Shown: positions 1-11,171, numbered from the stretch's first letter. The stretch is 64,000 nucleotides of DNA from Karstenula rhodostoma CBS 690.94 (GCA_010093485.1 MU001499.1:744001-808000), one strand, 5' to 3'. The notes: a model not told the origin generated them from the letters alone. Program-made: numbers and translations.

Positions 1-453
1 GCGAAGGATTAGCAATGGCATGGGCAGGCGACGGGCGGTGTCTCAAGTACCTGCTGCTGCTGCTTCTTGGAGGCCATGGCGGTGTCGGGCCAGCTGTTCA
101 CCCCGCGTTCGTGACGCTCGACTGTCGAGGCCCAGACATAGCCGGGGCCACCATGACCATGGCGACGGCCGGGGCGCGCGCGCCTGCCAAGCCCGACCGC
201 GGCCATTTTGGGCAAGCGCACCGTCTCCTCACGCTGGTGCTGGCACTGGCGTCAGTCTCTGCTGCTGCTGTCTCTCACCTGGTCCAAACAACACGGCGCC
301 CCTGCTCTCTCCGCGACCCTCTTGAACCCGTGGCCTCGACTCTCTCTTCTTCCAACATTTCCTCGACCACAGGCGCACGCCCACCCCGGCGCGCTGATCT
401 GTCGAGTCACTAACACTATCGCTTTTGCGCATCCCTAACTTACAGCCGTCATC
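1..453. promoter_or_regulatory. Upstream region of HRP1
   Basis: This stretch precedes the HRP1 start codon. It is GC-rich at first and then pyrimidine-rich (about 330-440), the usual look of a fungal core promoter and 5' leader. Overlapping open frames exist on both strands, but none has a recognisable domain or a coherent fungal start context, so I read them as chance frames. The far left edge could hold the end of another gene, which cannot be judged from this window. Confidence 0.4.
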
Positions 454-3400
454 ATGGCCGACGAGACTTATGACGAGGACATCTTCGATGATCTGTGAGT
501 CTTCGGCGCCGCGCGTGGCGTGCCCATTCGCTTACACCTGAACAGCTACGATGAGCCCGAAGAGCCCGCGAAGCCTGCACCCGCGCCTGCAGCACCTGCC
601 GCACCTGCCGAACCCGAGCCCGCCGTGAAGAGCGAGCCTGCTGCTGAACCCGCGCCGAAAGCGTTCAATGGACCGGACGGGTATGCGCCCGCAGATGGCG
701 ACGCGCTAATGGGCGGCTCGCATGGCTCGCATTTCCCAGGCGGCGCAGACCAGGGCTCCCGGAACGAGCCTGCTGTAGATGACAACTATGGTCCAATCAA
801 TGTCAAGGAAGACGGGTAAGTTTGTTGCTGTTTGTTTTCTGGTAATTGTATCTCGTCATGCGCATCCCCTTGCCCAAACCCCAAAGCACGAATTTTCCCG
901 ACAAGGGACGCTCGGGAGCAACATTCACGACGGCTTCAGTGCCAATGAACAGCCAAGAGCTCGGACTGCGACGAAGGATCCGGCTTTCGTCGCCTCGCTT
1001 TGGCGAACATGGCACAGGCAGCCATAGAAGCTGGGGCGCTGTGGAAAGATCGACGGCAACGCTTTGCTTCATCGATCTGGCTGGGTTGTAGGGGACATTC
1101 CAAGTACTCTCTGGCGAACACCAAGACCGCGTGTCGGATGCTGTCAGAAGGCCGAGGATCATCGAGAGCTCGATTGGTCTACAAGTGGACGCAGGCTATG
1201 TGATCAGAATGGCAGGGCATCCAAGTACATACAGCCAGCAGTGCGTTTCCGATATTGGAAGAAGCTAGCCTAGAGTAGCCGCTCTACATACCAGATCGCC
1301 GAACAGCATCCAGGCGCGCGAGGGACATTGCAGCATGCCTTCAGCAGGCGGCGCCTTTTGTCGATAAATATCTAGGTACAAGATAGCGCGTACCAGCTAC
1401 GAGCTGAGGGTAGTCCAAGGCTGTCGGGCGCTTAGTCCGCTCTCGCCTCCATAGCAAAACACAGACGCTTCAACCGAACATTTCTGTGCATTTGCGGAGC
1501 TGCTTGTCTATCTGCTGGAATCGACTCTGTACCGGGCCCTGCCTCGACTCGCTTGCTTGGTGGCGGTACGGTTCTGCTGAAGGCCAACCGTGATCCGGGT
1601 TGGAGGTGAACTCACGCCTTGTTCGACAACACCTGCTCGCTTGCCCTCCGATCCCGGACGACATACCCGCGCCCCATCGAAGCGAAATGTCTCCACAAGA
1701 TATCGAAGGGCCCACGTGATTGTCTGGCTCCCTGCTCTCGAAGCAATGAAAAAAGATTATGATGGTATTCCGTCTACGAGAAAGGTCGAGCATGGCGACA
1801 CTGGAAGAATGCGCGACTGTCCTGCGCCGTTTCGAAAGCATGCCGTACTCTATCCCAATCATCTGAACGCCGGATTCATCGAGACCTCTCTTCGCCTTGT
1901 GGATGCTTCGGATACCACGATCATCTCGACAACTCTCGGCAACAATGCGAATAGAGATACCGAGATCACTGCTTCTATCCGAATTTTGAGCTCAGACGAA
2001 CCCAAGGAACCCGAGAGACTCGGGGCCACGACCATGCGCATGCGAGATACACGTCTTGCTAAGCTTTGCAAACAAAGTTCTGAATTGTACTAATTGTCGT
2101 GCACAGCAAGATGTTCATCGGCGGCTTGAACTGGGAGACCACTGAGCGTAAGTCATATCAAAATACTGTCCATGAAAGCTTCGTGGCCTTTGTGTCGTCC
2201 ATGATTGTAGACTGACCGACTAGGTAGAGTCATTGAAGGACTACTTCTCCCAATTTGGTGAGGTCAGTGAATGCACTGTGATGCGGGACAGCGCAACAGG
2301 CCGGTCCCGAGGCTTCGGGTTCTTGACGTTCAAAGACCCCAAATGTGTCAACACCGTAATGGTGAAGGAGCATTACCTGGATGGCAAGATTGTAAGATTC
2401 CGGGACACACTTTGCCCTATCTCGTGCTAACACTTGTAGATTGACCCTAAGCGAGCTATTCCCCGTGAAGAGCAAGAGCGTACTAGCAAGATCTTCGTAG
2501 GTGGAGTCAGCCAAGAAGCCACCGAGGAGGACTTCAAGAATTTCTTCAAACAGTTCGGCCGCGTGGTAGATGCTACTCTTATGATGGACAAAGATACCGG
2601 CAGACCACGTGGCTTCGGCTTCGTTACCTTTGACGGTGACGCTGCTGTTGACGCATGTCTACAGGGTCCTCTCCAGATCCTCGGCAAGCCAATTGAAGTC
2701 AAGCGCGCTCAGCCTCGAGGAAACATGCGAGAGGAGGAAGACAACAAGAAGTTCGGCCGCGGTGGCAAGTTCGGTGGCCGGAATGACCAGGGCAACAATG
2801 GCGGTGGACAAGGGGACTTCAACAACCAAAACAACATGGGCGCCAACGGCCAGAACGCGGGCATGACTCCGGCGATGATGGCCCAATATTGGCAGCGAAT
2901 GCAGTTGTACTTCCGCCAAATGCAGCAGAACCTCGCGGCGCAAGGCGGCGGTATGCCCAACCCCATGGGTGGCATGCCTGGTATGAACCCCCAGATGATG
3001 GGTATGATGGCCAACGGCGGCGGTCCCATGGGCGGTATGAACCCCCAAATGATGCAACAGATGGGTATGATGGGTGGAAGCATGTCCCCAGGCCAGAACA
3101 TGGGTAGCCAGCCCACAAATTTCGGAAGCAACCCAGGCATGATGGGCGGTGGTGGAAACGGCGGCGGCGGCGGTGGTGAACAGCGACAGGCCGGTCCGGG
3201 TTACACTGCTCAAGAGCAGTTGATGTTCGAGCAGCAGAAATACCAGCAGCAAGAAGCCCGGCGCATGCAGCAACAGGCTGGCTTCGGTGGACAAGGTGGA
3301 CCTACAAGCTGGGAGGGCATGTACGATGACATTCCTCAGCCTGGTGTGCCCTCTGGGCCGGGCGCTCAGCGTACCCACGGAGGCAAATTTAACAATCGCT

Positions 3401-3558
3401 CCCGTCAAGGCTCCTCGCAGCCTCCCTCTGGTCCCAGCAATGCACCAGCAAACGCGCCCACCGGACCCAAGAACGCAGGCAAACCAGGCGCCAACTACCG
3501 AGGTGGCGGTAGAAATGCGAGCTATCGGCACAATCCTTACGGAGGAGGTCGCGGTTAG
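454..3558 (+). CDS. HRP1: Hrp1/Nab4-type RNA-binding protein with two RRMs and a prion-like tail
   Basis: Exons by splice consensus: 454-494, 546-815, 2107-2147, 2228-2391 and 2440-3558, giving 544 aa with frame preserved at every junction. The N-terminus is acidic and Ala/Pro/Glu-rich (about residues 1-100). RRM1 follows (RNP2 MFIGGL at about 106, RNP1 RSRGFGFLTF), then RRM2 (IFVGGV and RPRGFGFVTF). The tail after about residue 275 is rich in Gly, Met, Asn and Gln with repeated GGM/MNPQMM-like units. Yeast Hrp1 is cleavage factor IB: it binds the UA-rich efficiency element, aids 3'-end choice and shuttles with mRNA. The two-RRM layout and Met/Gln/Gly/Asn-rich tail fit this family; msi1-like hnRNPs are the main alternative. 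Intron 2 is unusually long (816-2106). MPE1, another 3'-processing factor, lies downstream on the same strand. Confidence 0.9.
816..2106 (+). other. Long (1.29 kb) intron of HRP1
   Basis: The donor GTAAGT at 816 and acceptor CACAG at 2102-2106, with a TACTAAT-type branch site a few bases upstream, join an acidic-linker codon (Asp-Gly) exactly to RRM1 (Lys-Met-Phe-Ile-Gly). Other introns in this window are mostly 45-120 nt, so this is more than ten times the norm. Several open frames lie inside, the longest on the plus strand at about 1590-2093 (167 codons). None shows a domain I recognise. It could hold a poison exon, an alternative promoter or a non-coding RNA. Confidence 0.8.
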
Positions 3559-4738
3559 CCGCCGTCTAAAGCGCCCACTGGTTCGAGGAACAAAGCTCTA
3601 GCGAAAGCGCCCATTGCACCACAATTTCTCTCTCCAATGAACGCACTCAGCAAACTGCACTTGAACCATCACAATGGAGGGCGCACTGTTGTAGTCATCC
3701 ATCACTTTGGACCTGACGACAACTCCGAACCATCACCCTGGAAATTCCGAGGCACATTGCGATTGCTCTCAGTCTCGCAGAAAAACGATGTGATACATAA
3801 TGGTACATTCGACTGCTCATTCTGCCTCTACTGCACGGCGTTTTTGGGAGGCGATCTGGAAACATGTTCACTTTTTCGAGCAGTTGGTGTCACGCTACAG
3901 GGTAATAGGGCTTTTGTACATTAGTTTTTCAATTCGAATCGATAGACTGTGGATTCATGAAACTGGTTATTTCTTACAACTGTGAAGGCCGAGAGTAGGT
4001 AGATGGCTAATACTGTTCCACGTCGGTCGTGTGATTAAGCATAAATGTACGGTTCGGACTGTCGGGTGCAATTCTGCAGTAGAATAATAGACTGTAACTG
4101 CCGCACAGTAATACGATGATAAATTAGGTAAGTAAGTAAGGCTTAGTAGGACCGCGCGATAAAACCACGGTTAGGACATAATCGCTTTTTCTTCTTGTTG
4201 GGACAAGTACATGTGTCACAGCTATACCGCGAATGGTGTTGCCTAGGTCACGTGAACAATATCCGTACTTGGCGTAGCGCTGACCGAGCCTGCCCGCCCT
4301 GCCCGTTCTTATGCCCGACGTCGCTTTGTCTCCCTCTCCTGTTTCCTCAACTCCTTCTCCACACTTCTGGAGACCTTTCAACTCCACCACGCCTTCGCAT
4401 TTCCACGAACCGGCTTAAGACAACTGCATCAGCTGGGACACTGTTGCTGAACGTTTGGACTGGTTTGCGGCCAGTAATACAACCTCTGGGGAAGTCGCGG
4501 CTCGCCACACGTGTACGGCAGGTAAAGCCCACCTTGCGCTCCTTCAGCGCCGCTGTCCTTACACCTTTCCACCTGCCCTTAAATAGCAATAAAGTTGTTG
4601 CGCACGTCCCACACTCACCTTGCATTCTTCTGCTCTACAGCCCAGCTTGTCGACAGCTGTCCGGCGATCCGAGTGAGAACCTCGGTAACGAGTCGTCTAA
4701 CTCCACCCTCACAAGCCTATCGACAGGTATCGCGCATC
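3559..4738. other. Intergenic, HRP1 3' end to MPE1 leader
   Basis: This holds the HRP1 3' UTR (AT-richer from about 3780), then the MPE1 promoter. A perfect palindrome TCACGTGA sits at 4248-4255. A long C/T-rich stretch (about 4300-4400) and AAATAGCAATAAA-like sequence near 4580 precede the start codon. I see no convincing gene. Confidence 0.4.
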
Positions 4739-6688
4739 ATGTCGTCCTCAGTCTTCTACAAGTTCAAGAACCAGAAGGAACCTGAGCGCATTACGTTCCA
4801 TGGCACCGGCATCTCCGTCTTTGAGCTGAAGCGTGAGATCATCACCGCGACCGGCTTAGGCGATGGCTCTGACTTCGACCTACACCTTTACCCTGAAGAC
4901 GACCCAACCTCCGAATACAACGACGACACGACCGTTATCCAGCGCACGAACACCGTTATAGTAGCCCGTCGCCCGGCTGCCCGCGGCCACGGCAAGGCTG
5001 CCCGCTACGTCAGCGGAAAAGCTCCTGTTCGCGCGCTCCCGAAACCTGTTGCTAAGTCTGCCACACCCGCAACAGGCGCTGCCGCAGTACAAGACGCTGA
5101 GGCCGCCTTTCTTGCCGAATCGGAGCAGGCTTGGGAACAACAAAAGGAGGCACTCTCGCAAGTCAAGCAGGTTCATCACAAGAAAAAGCCCATCAATGTG
5201 CCCAATCACGACCCACCTGCGGGTTACGTCTGCTACCGATGCCACCAAAAGGGTCACTGGATACAGTTGTGTCCTACGAACGACGACCCTGATTTCAAGC
5301 CAGTGGCTCGTCCAAAGCGTACCACTGGCATTCCCAGGTCATTCCTCAAGACAGTTGAGAAGCCTGTGGATGAGGAGGATGCTCGCGGCGTCATGCTAAA
5401 CGCCGAGGGAGAGTATGTGCAGGTCATGACCGATACCAAGACCTGGGAGAAATTTCAAGAGAAGGCAAATGCAGCGAAGGCCCATGCTGCCGAGGCCGAG
5501 GCTGTCAACAAGGAGGCGCAGAAGCGGGGTCTTGCGTGTCCAATCGACAAGCGCATGTTCGTGGACCCCGTGAAGACGCCTTGCTGCAGCAAGATCTACT
5601 GTCACGAGTGCATTGAGAACGCCTTGGCGGATGAGGATCTGGTTTGTCCTGGTTGTGGAACGGAGAATGTTTTGATTGATGAGCTTGCTACGGATGAGGA
5701 AATGGTGCAGAAGGTTAAGGCGTACATGGCCGAGAAGGCCAAGGAGAAGGCGGACAAGGAACAACAGGCAAACGAGGAAGCTCAGGCAGCTGCCAAACCT
5801 TCAACCCCTAACAATGAAGATACCAATTCTGTGCCTCCTGCTGATGAGACGACAAAGGCTGGTGAGACCAACGGAGATGGTTCAAAATCACCTAAGCCAG
5901 ATGGTAGCAGTGTTCCTAAGTCAGGTTCAAATATCAAGTCGCCTCACACTGTTGCAGCAAAGCCCACATCTTCAGGCACCCCAGCTGCTAGCGGAAACGG
6001 TTCTGACAGTGACACATCGGGCACGTCCAAGAAGCGCAAGGATCCGCCAACGGAGATCAAACCTCCTACAGCCCCGAAGGCAATGCGCCAGCAAAAGGAG
6101 CACCATCAGCGCCAAGCTCAGGACACGACTGAAGCGTTGATTCAGAACTTCCAGGCCGACATGGATGCGATGTTCAAAGGCAACCCAAATATGCCTGTTT
6201 CTATGCCTATGCAAGCGAACCCTATGATGGCCATGGCAAACGCCCCAAACATGAACGGCATGGGTATGAATGGAGGTATGAACGGCGGTGTGAATGGCGG
6301 TATGAACGGCGGTATGAATGGATACGGGTCCATGAACGGCAACTGGAACAATGGCTACAACCAGGGTTTCCCGAACAACATGGGCTACGGCGGCAACATG
6401 AACCAGGGCTGGAACGGCTACAACAACAACATGGGAGGGTTTGGGAACATGCCTAATCAGATGAACGGCATGAATGGCTATGGTGGTGGCTGGAACCAAA
6501 ACCAGGGCTACAATAACATGGGCGGGTGGCAGGGTCAGCAAGTAGGCGGTGGCTTCCCCAACCAGCAACGCACCACATTCAGCGAGCAGCCGAATCAGCA
6601 GGATGCATACGAACGCAAACCGTTGAACCCACACCGAAGCCAGAACAAGCATCGCAAAGCGCGAGCTCCTGACTTCCATGTTCTGTGA
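4739..6688 (+). CDS. MPE1: Mpe1-like cleavage/polyadenylation factor subunit (DWNN, zinc knuckle, RING-like)
   Basis: This is a single exon of 649 aa. Residues 4-78 form a DWNN ubiquitin-like domain (SSVFYKFKNQ start, TVIVARRPA end). A CCHC zinc knuckle follows with Cys165, Cys168, His173 and Cys178, then a RING/U-box-like zinc domain from about Cys267 to Cys306. This is the domain order of yeast Mpe1 and animal RBBP6. Mpe1 is a subunit of the cleavage and polyadenylation factor, contacts the poly(A) signal RNA and influences cleavage and ubiquitin-linked control. The C-terminal third is disordered, Lys/Glu/Ser-rich, then Asn/Gly/Met-rich with GGMNGG repeats. I chose the Met at 4739 because an upstream in-frame Met (4595) would add 48 residues with no similarity before the DWNN domain. 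It lies about 1.2 kb after HRP1 on the same strand. Confidence 0.92.
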   Translation: MSSSVFYKFKNQKEPERITFHGTGISVFELKREIITATGLGDGSDFDLHLYPEDDPTSEYNDDTTVIQRTNTVIVARRPAARGHGKAARYVSGKAPVRALPKPVAKSATPATGAAAVQDAEAAFLAESEQAWEQQKEALSQVKQVHHKKKPINVPNHDPPAGYVCYRCHQKGHWIQLCPTNDDPDFKPVARPKRTTGIPRSFLKTVEKPVDEEDARGVMLNAEGEYVQVMTDTKTWEKFQEKANAAKAHAAEAEAVNKEAQKRGLACPIDKRMFVDPVKTPCCSKIYCHECIENALADEDLVCPGCGTENVLIDELATDEEMVQKVKAYMAEKAKEKADKEQQANEEAQAAAKPSTPNNEDTNSVPPADETTKAGETNGDGSKSPKPDGSSVPKSGSNIKSPHTVAAKPTSSGTPAASGNGSDSDTSGTSKKRKDPPTEIKPPTAPKAMRQQKEHHQRQAQDTTEALIQNFQADMDAMFKGNPNMPVSMPMQANPMMAMANAPNMNGMGMNGGMNGGVNGGMNGGMNGYGSMNGNWNNGYNQGFPNNMGYGGNMNQGWNGYNNNMGGFGNMPNQMNGMNGYGGGWNQNQGYNNMGGWQGQQVGGGFPNQQRTTFSEQPNQQDAYERKPLNPHRSQNKHRKARAPDFHVL

Positions 6689-7505
6689 TTGATCAACGCC
6701 TACCACGGTCCACAGCCCTTTTCTTCACACTCAAGATACCCCTACGAGCTTGCATATCGATCGATATCTTCGACCCCCAACATATTCTGCTTGTCATCTT
6801 CTCGACACGTTCCCTGTATTATGTCAACGCCACTCGCGCATGGCTCCCTCTTCTCACCACGAGGATTTCCTTTTCGGGCAAAGATGGCGCATGGCGTTCA
6901 ACCACTCTCGGCTCTACCCGAGCCTCAGTTCTTTCCTACCCGGCTGTCTGGCGTTTCGCGGGCACTCTCAGTGGCACATTGGGACTTTGGATCACAAAGC
7001 GATCCTGCAATGGAGAGGCGGTCTGCATGTCACGGCTTCGTGCCGACGTTTGCAATGCTTTGTATTTTTTTCATTCACTGGTTGGCTGGGCGTTAGCCGT
7101 GGTTAGCGATAGGTGGCTCCTCCAACCGCGCGGATCTGCACTGTACATCCTGGCTGGTAGGTTTTAGGCCAACAATATACCAGTATGCACATTGATCTGC
7201 CTACTTCTGTACTACGTTGATGCAAATTTGGTAAGGTGTCGTCGTGTGGACTGTATCCTGCTGCTACACCACTAGATGGTCATGTGCCCTGGATACGATG
7301 CCTGGATTAGGAACAGGTAAATGCGGGGTCTGGGCCAAACGGCGTAGCTCTTACTTAACCGATAACAGAAACTCATGATAACGCGACAATTTGGTAGAAT
7401 TCGTGGCATCATGAGCGCCCAAGCCATACTTATTTTGCACGGTCGCTGCGTGTGCCTCAACATTCACAGCTCTCTTTTCCTAACCTCGTTTTGCGTCCCA
7501 CCTCT
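6689..7505. other. Intergenic, MPE1 to Zn2Cys6 gene
   Basis: This contains the MPE1 3' UTR and the promoter of the next gene. Three overlapping plus-strand frames (6685-7167) lack any motif and overlap one another, so I do not call them genes. Confidence 0.4.
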
Positions 7506-9763
7506 ATGGCGTCAGATGCCGCTCATCTCCCGTCGCTAGTGCCCAAGACGTCCAAAGGCCCCAACGTCCCTCGTGAGGATACTGCAAGGCGAAAATCCGC
7601 CTCGAAGAGTCGCAATGGCATGTTCGTGTTCGTTTCTCAGCTGCGGTCTTTTGAGATTGTGGGCCGCAAGACCAGCGCCGGGCCATTGGTTTCCGCAGTT
7701 AAGCCTTGCATGCTGAACCAACCCTGTGGGGTCTAAGCTGCAACGTGCCTCTGTACTGCAAGAAACTTGTGGCCAGGCGCTTAGCTTAACATAGGGCCAG
7801 CAACTAACAGCTCGCAGGATGCGTCACATGCAAAGCAAGGAGAGTAAAGTGCGACGAGACAAAACCTGCATGCAATCAATGCACTCGCAGGCGCGTAACT
7901 TGCGGAGGATACAGGAAAGACATACGCTTCCGACCGGTGGAAAGAGCCCCAGCTCCTACCGCAATACCACCCCCTACGCCAACCGCCACGGAAGAGAGAG
8001 AAACACCCGGTATAGAGAGCACTATTCGCTTTGGTGAGGATCGATATGGCGACGACGATTCTACGCGTGCTTCCGGAGACACCGGAACTTTATCTTTCTG
8101 GCCTTGGCTAGAAGAGGACGTGTCCAACATTTCCTTACCCGAGTTTGACTTGAGTACATTGCCATGGATGGATTTCTCGCATTTGGACTTTCCCGCTGCT
8201 ACTGACAGTAGTCAAACACTGGATCAAATCATCGAAGAGGCGAGCATAGACGATAGGCATGTCATAGAAGGGTCACTCGGGAGCGTGGACAACGTCAATC
8301 CAGATACTTTTCTGCATTCGCCGGATTCACCGTCATTAGACGTCCCTAATTTTCCTTTCTTCCAGAACATTGAGCTTGGAGCAGAAGACAGGGATGAGGT
8401 GGAATCTCTTTTTCACCAGGAAACCCTTACTGTACTCTCGATATGGGAAGACAGAGACAGAAATCCTTGGCGCAATATGATATGGCCCATGGCACAAGAG
8501 TCAAAAGCGCTCTATCACGCTATAGCTGCAATGACATTCCTGATGCAGAGCAAGTATACGCCTCACGCCCGCGAAAAGGGTCTTATACATGCGCGCAAAA
8601 GCACACAGCAACTTGCAGCAGACTTGAACAGTGGGGAGGTTCAGGTAGACACTGCGCTTGCTGCGACCATAGCGCTGGGGTTTGCTGAAGCGTGGGATTT
8701 CCATCAGTCATCGACAGGGCGGACGCATATTCAAGGCGCGAGGATTCTCCTGCAACAATCTATCTCACAGCATCAGCTATCTCAGCCATCCGATGACGCA
8801 GTCTCAGCTCGCTTTAGGTTTCTCGCAAACACCTGGATTTATATGGATGCATTGGCGCGTCTTACCTCTGATTGTGGACCAAGCTTAAATACAGAGCTCT
8901 TGCGCTTCTTCACTGACGCAGGTCCACTAGCAATTCGAGAAGAACTTGATCCGCTCATGGGTTATGCAGCTTCGCTGTTTCCAATCATTGGCCTGGTCGC
9001 AGACCTGATTGCTACGATTCGAACACGTAACCAGCGGCGTAACTCGCCCATCATCATTTCGAAAGGCATAGAGCTTAGGCGCGTAATCGAAGACTGGTCC
9101 CCAGCCATCGATCTGGAAGAGGTGGAAAAACCCACATCCAACATGGTGGAAGCCATCCAGACAGCCGAGGCGTACAGGTGGGCCACATTACTTCTTCTTC
9201 AAGAAGCCGTTCCTGAGCTACCCAGCTTGGTCGCATACAAGGAGCTGGGTCAGAAGACACTGGTCTACCTTGCTACCATACCTAGCGGTTCCGCGACCAT
9301 CAACGTGCATACATACCCCCTGATGGTCGCTGCCACCGAGGCCGTCGAAGAAGAAGATCGAGAGTTTGTCCGCGATCGCTGGAAGATCATGCGTAAACGC
9401 ATGGTCAACGGTATAATCGACCGCTGCGAAGACGTCATGGAAGAGGTTTGGCGCAGGAGGGATGCCCATTTCTCCGAATGGCTGGCTCGTAATAGTCCAG
9501 ACCCTTCCACCTTCTCACCTTCCAACGCTGGTGGGATTGCTGGACTCATAGGTGGTTCAAACAAGACGTCACCGGGAACGGGGAAAGAGCAAGCCAGGTC
9601 TCCGACAAGAAGGTCGACTACCCACTCTGACTTTCCGATATCGATCGCGTTTAAGAGAGGAGTTGACCCGATCACTCGGAGTGGGAACGTCGACTATACC
9701 GTCAAGGGGAATCTGCACTGGATTGAAATCATGAAGGAGCGGGGTTGGGAAGGTACATTGTAA
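7506..9763 (+). CDS. Zn2Cys6 fungal transcription factor
   Basis: Exons 7506-7617 and 7818-9763 give 685 aa. The zinc cluster is split by the intron: it begins NG|CVTCKARRVKC and continues CDETKPACNQC then TRRRVTC, so six Cys with the CX2CX6CX6CX2CX6C spacing, followed by GYRKDIRFRP. A long helical region typical of the fungal-specific regulator (Fungal_trans_2-type) domain follows (for example WEDRDRNPWRNMIWPMA, then repeated helical segments to the C-terminus). Such proteins are nuclear, bind CGG-type triplets and regulate metabolism or secondary metabolism; the target here is unknown. The intron fits only as GC-AG (donor G|GCATGT, acceptor CGCAG): the frame and the zinc-finger register both demand it. 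Many homologues share this Lys-Asp-Ile-Arg-Phe/Trp-Arg-Pro ending, which supports the call. Confidence 0.85.
7618..7817 (+). other. Probable GC-AG intron in the Zn2Cys6 gene
   Basis: No GT donor nearby gives the phase needed to join exon 1 (ends Ser-Arg-Asn) to the Gly-Cys-Val-Thr-Cys start of the zinc cluster. A GC donor (GCATGT) does. The acceptor is CTCGCAG. RNA evidence would settle whether this is a real GC donor or a base error. Confidence 0.6.
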
Positions 9764-9965
9764 ATACTCTGTGTTGCCTGATGCATGCGCTGATCCTTTC
9801 ACAGTCTTGCTTGGATGATCGACACAATGAGCCACCGGCTCATAGACAATAGCATTCGTACGCTTGGTACGAACAATGGGACGAGTACTTCATACGGCAT
9901 TACGTTGCATCTTGCATGCACCGAACTCATATTAATGGCCTAGCTAATCATGCATTCCCCCAAGC

Positions 9966-10857
9966 TCACAAGAACATCGCGACCGCAGCGCCCAGACCAG
10001 CCAACGCCGGCGCCACTGTCTTCATCGGCGCAGCACCCGAGAATCCAGTTCCGGTCTCCTCTGTCCCTGTAGGCGCCGGGCTTATCGTGTTGGCCGCTCC
10101 ACCCGTCGTCGCACTCGGTAGCTTCTCCTCGCCGGCAGTGATGATAAACTGGTACTGATGGAAACCACTCTTAGGTTGTTGAAACGTCTTCACCAACGCG
10201 CTGCTCGGGACCGAGATGTTCAATATGTTAGCCCCGGTACCGCACCACTCCGGATTAGGCCGTGAAGAGTAGGCCAGAAAGGTGTTCACGATGGTCTCCA
10301 CTCCCACTGTGTCGGTTTCGCTGAACGAACAGAGCTGCGTAAACTATCGCTCGGATTGCCACCTCTCGGGAATATCGGTAATGTTGTCCGATCGACAACT
10401 AGGCTTCACGAGCTCAGGCCCGCGGGAAACGGTGCAAGCTGCCGATGAGGCTGTCGCTGGGACGTCGCACTTGATGCTGTACGCGCTGCCCTCGATTGAT
10501 TCAGATGGACGTGGTTTATTATTGCCGAGGTCGAGAACTCCAAAAGCGTGGATCCCATCGTCCACGTTCCCTGCTCCCCGCCGAATATGATGTAGTCTGG
10601 GTCATCGTCTAGGTCCACGGAGAGCGTCACAAGGTCGTCGGATGCATTTATGACGGAGGCGACGAAGCGGAGCCTGTTCGTACCATAGCTTGCATTAGGG
10701 TGGAAGTTTATACTCGCGGGCGCAAAGTCAGCTGAGTCTGTACGAAGAGTCCATGTCTAAGACATAACGATTTTGTACCGGAGAGTATCGCACAGGAGGT
10801 TGTGATGTTTGGGGATGCGGTTGCCGCCAGGAGGCAGAACACGATGGTTGCACGCAT
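9966..10857 (-). pseudogene. Broken gene for a secreted GPI-anchored-type protein
   Basis: Reading from the Met at 10857, the first exon encodes a signal peptide (MRATIVFCLLAATASP). A 41-nt GT-AG intron then leads to about 60 residues ending near GGEQGTWT. Around 10570 the coherent protein moves to another frame (HAFGVLDLGN...SAYSIKCDVPATASS). In that frame a TAG at 10344-10346 interrupts it before the segment FTQLCSFSETDTVGVETIV. The far end has a Ser/Thr/Pro/Gly-rich stretch and a hydrophobic tail (AGLGAAVAMFL) like a GPI-attachment signal. One frameshift plus one nonsense codon argue for decay. Sequencing error is the alternative, and a second intron cannot rescue both lesions. I do not recognise the family beyond secreted, GPI-anchored. 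Confidence 0.6.
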
Positions 10858-11171
10858 TGCGATGGTGCTCTACAGAATGTTTTCGTCTTCCTCAAATGCA
10901 GTCTCAAATTGCACGAAAGGCGTCAGCTATGAATGTACAACATTACAACCTTCAACTTATATGACATGAATTACCTCAAACAGTTGAACATTCTGGTCCA
11001 TTTCCCACTGGGTTGAGTTACCGAGCATTCCTGCCGGCCGCCTAGCACCAGCAGACATGGTCACGTGCGAAGGCTACACAAGACCCCGCATTGACAATCC
11101 TCCGTTATACTTAGTCGCCTACACAACGACTCGAACTCATTTAGTTCCACCTGGAAGACATCCTGTCCAAC
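10858..11171. other. Short intergenic region between divergent genes
   Basis: The broken gene starts at its left edge on the minus strand and the orphan gene at its right edge on the plus strand. A TCACGTGC octamer lies at 11061-11068, about 110 bases before the orphan gene. I see nothing else. Confidence 0.35.

Noticed and set aside
15..413. Overlapping plus-strand frames at the left edge
   Set aside because: Mutually overlapping, GC-rich, no motif; read as promoter and leader of HRP1.
1590..2093. 167-codon frame inside the HRP1 intron as a nested gene
   Set aside because: No domain and no start context that I can support; kept only as a note on the intron.
2659..3531. Minus-strand frame of 290 codons antisense to HRP1
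   Set aside because: It mirrors the repetitive RRM2 and prion-like coding sequence, giving His/Thr/Val/Ala runs, and lacks any domain.
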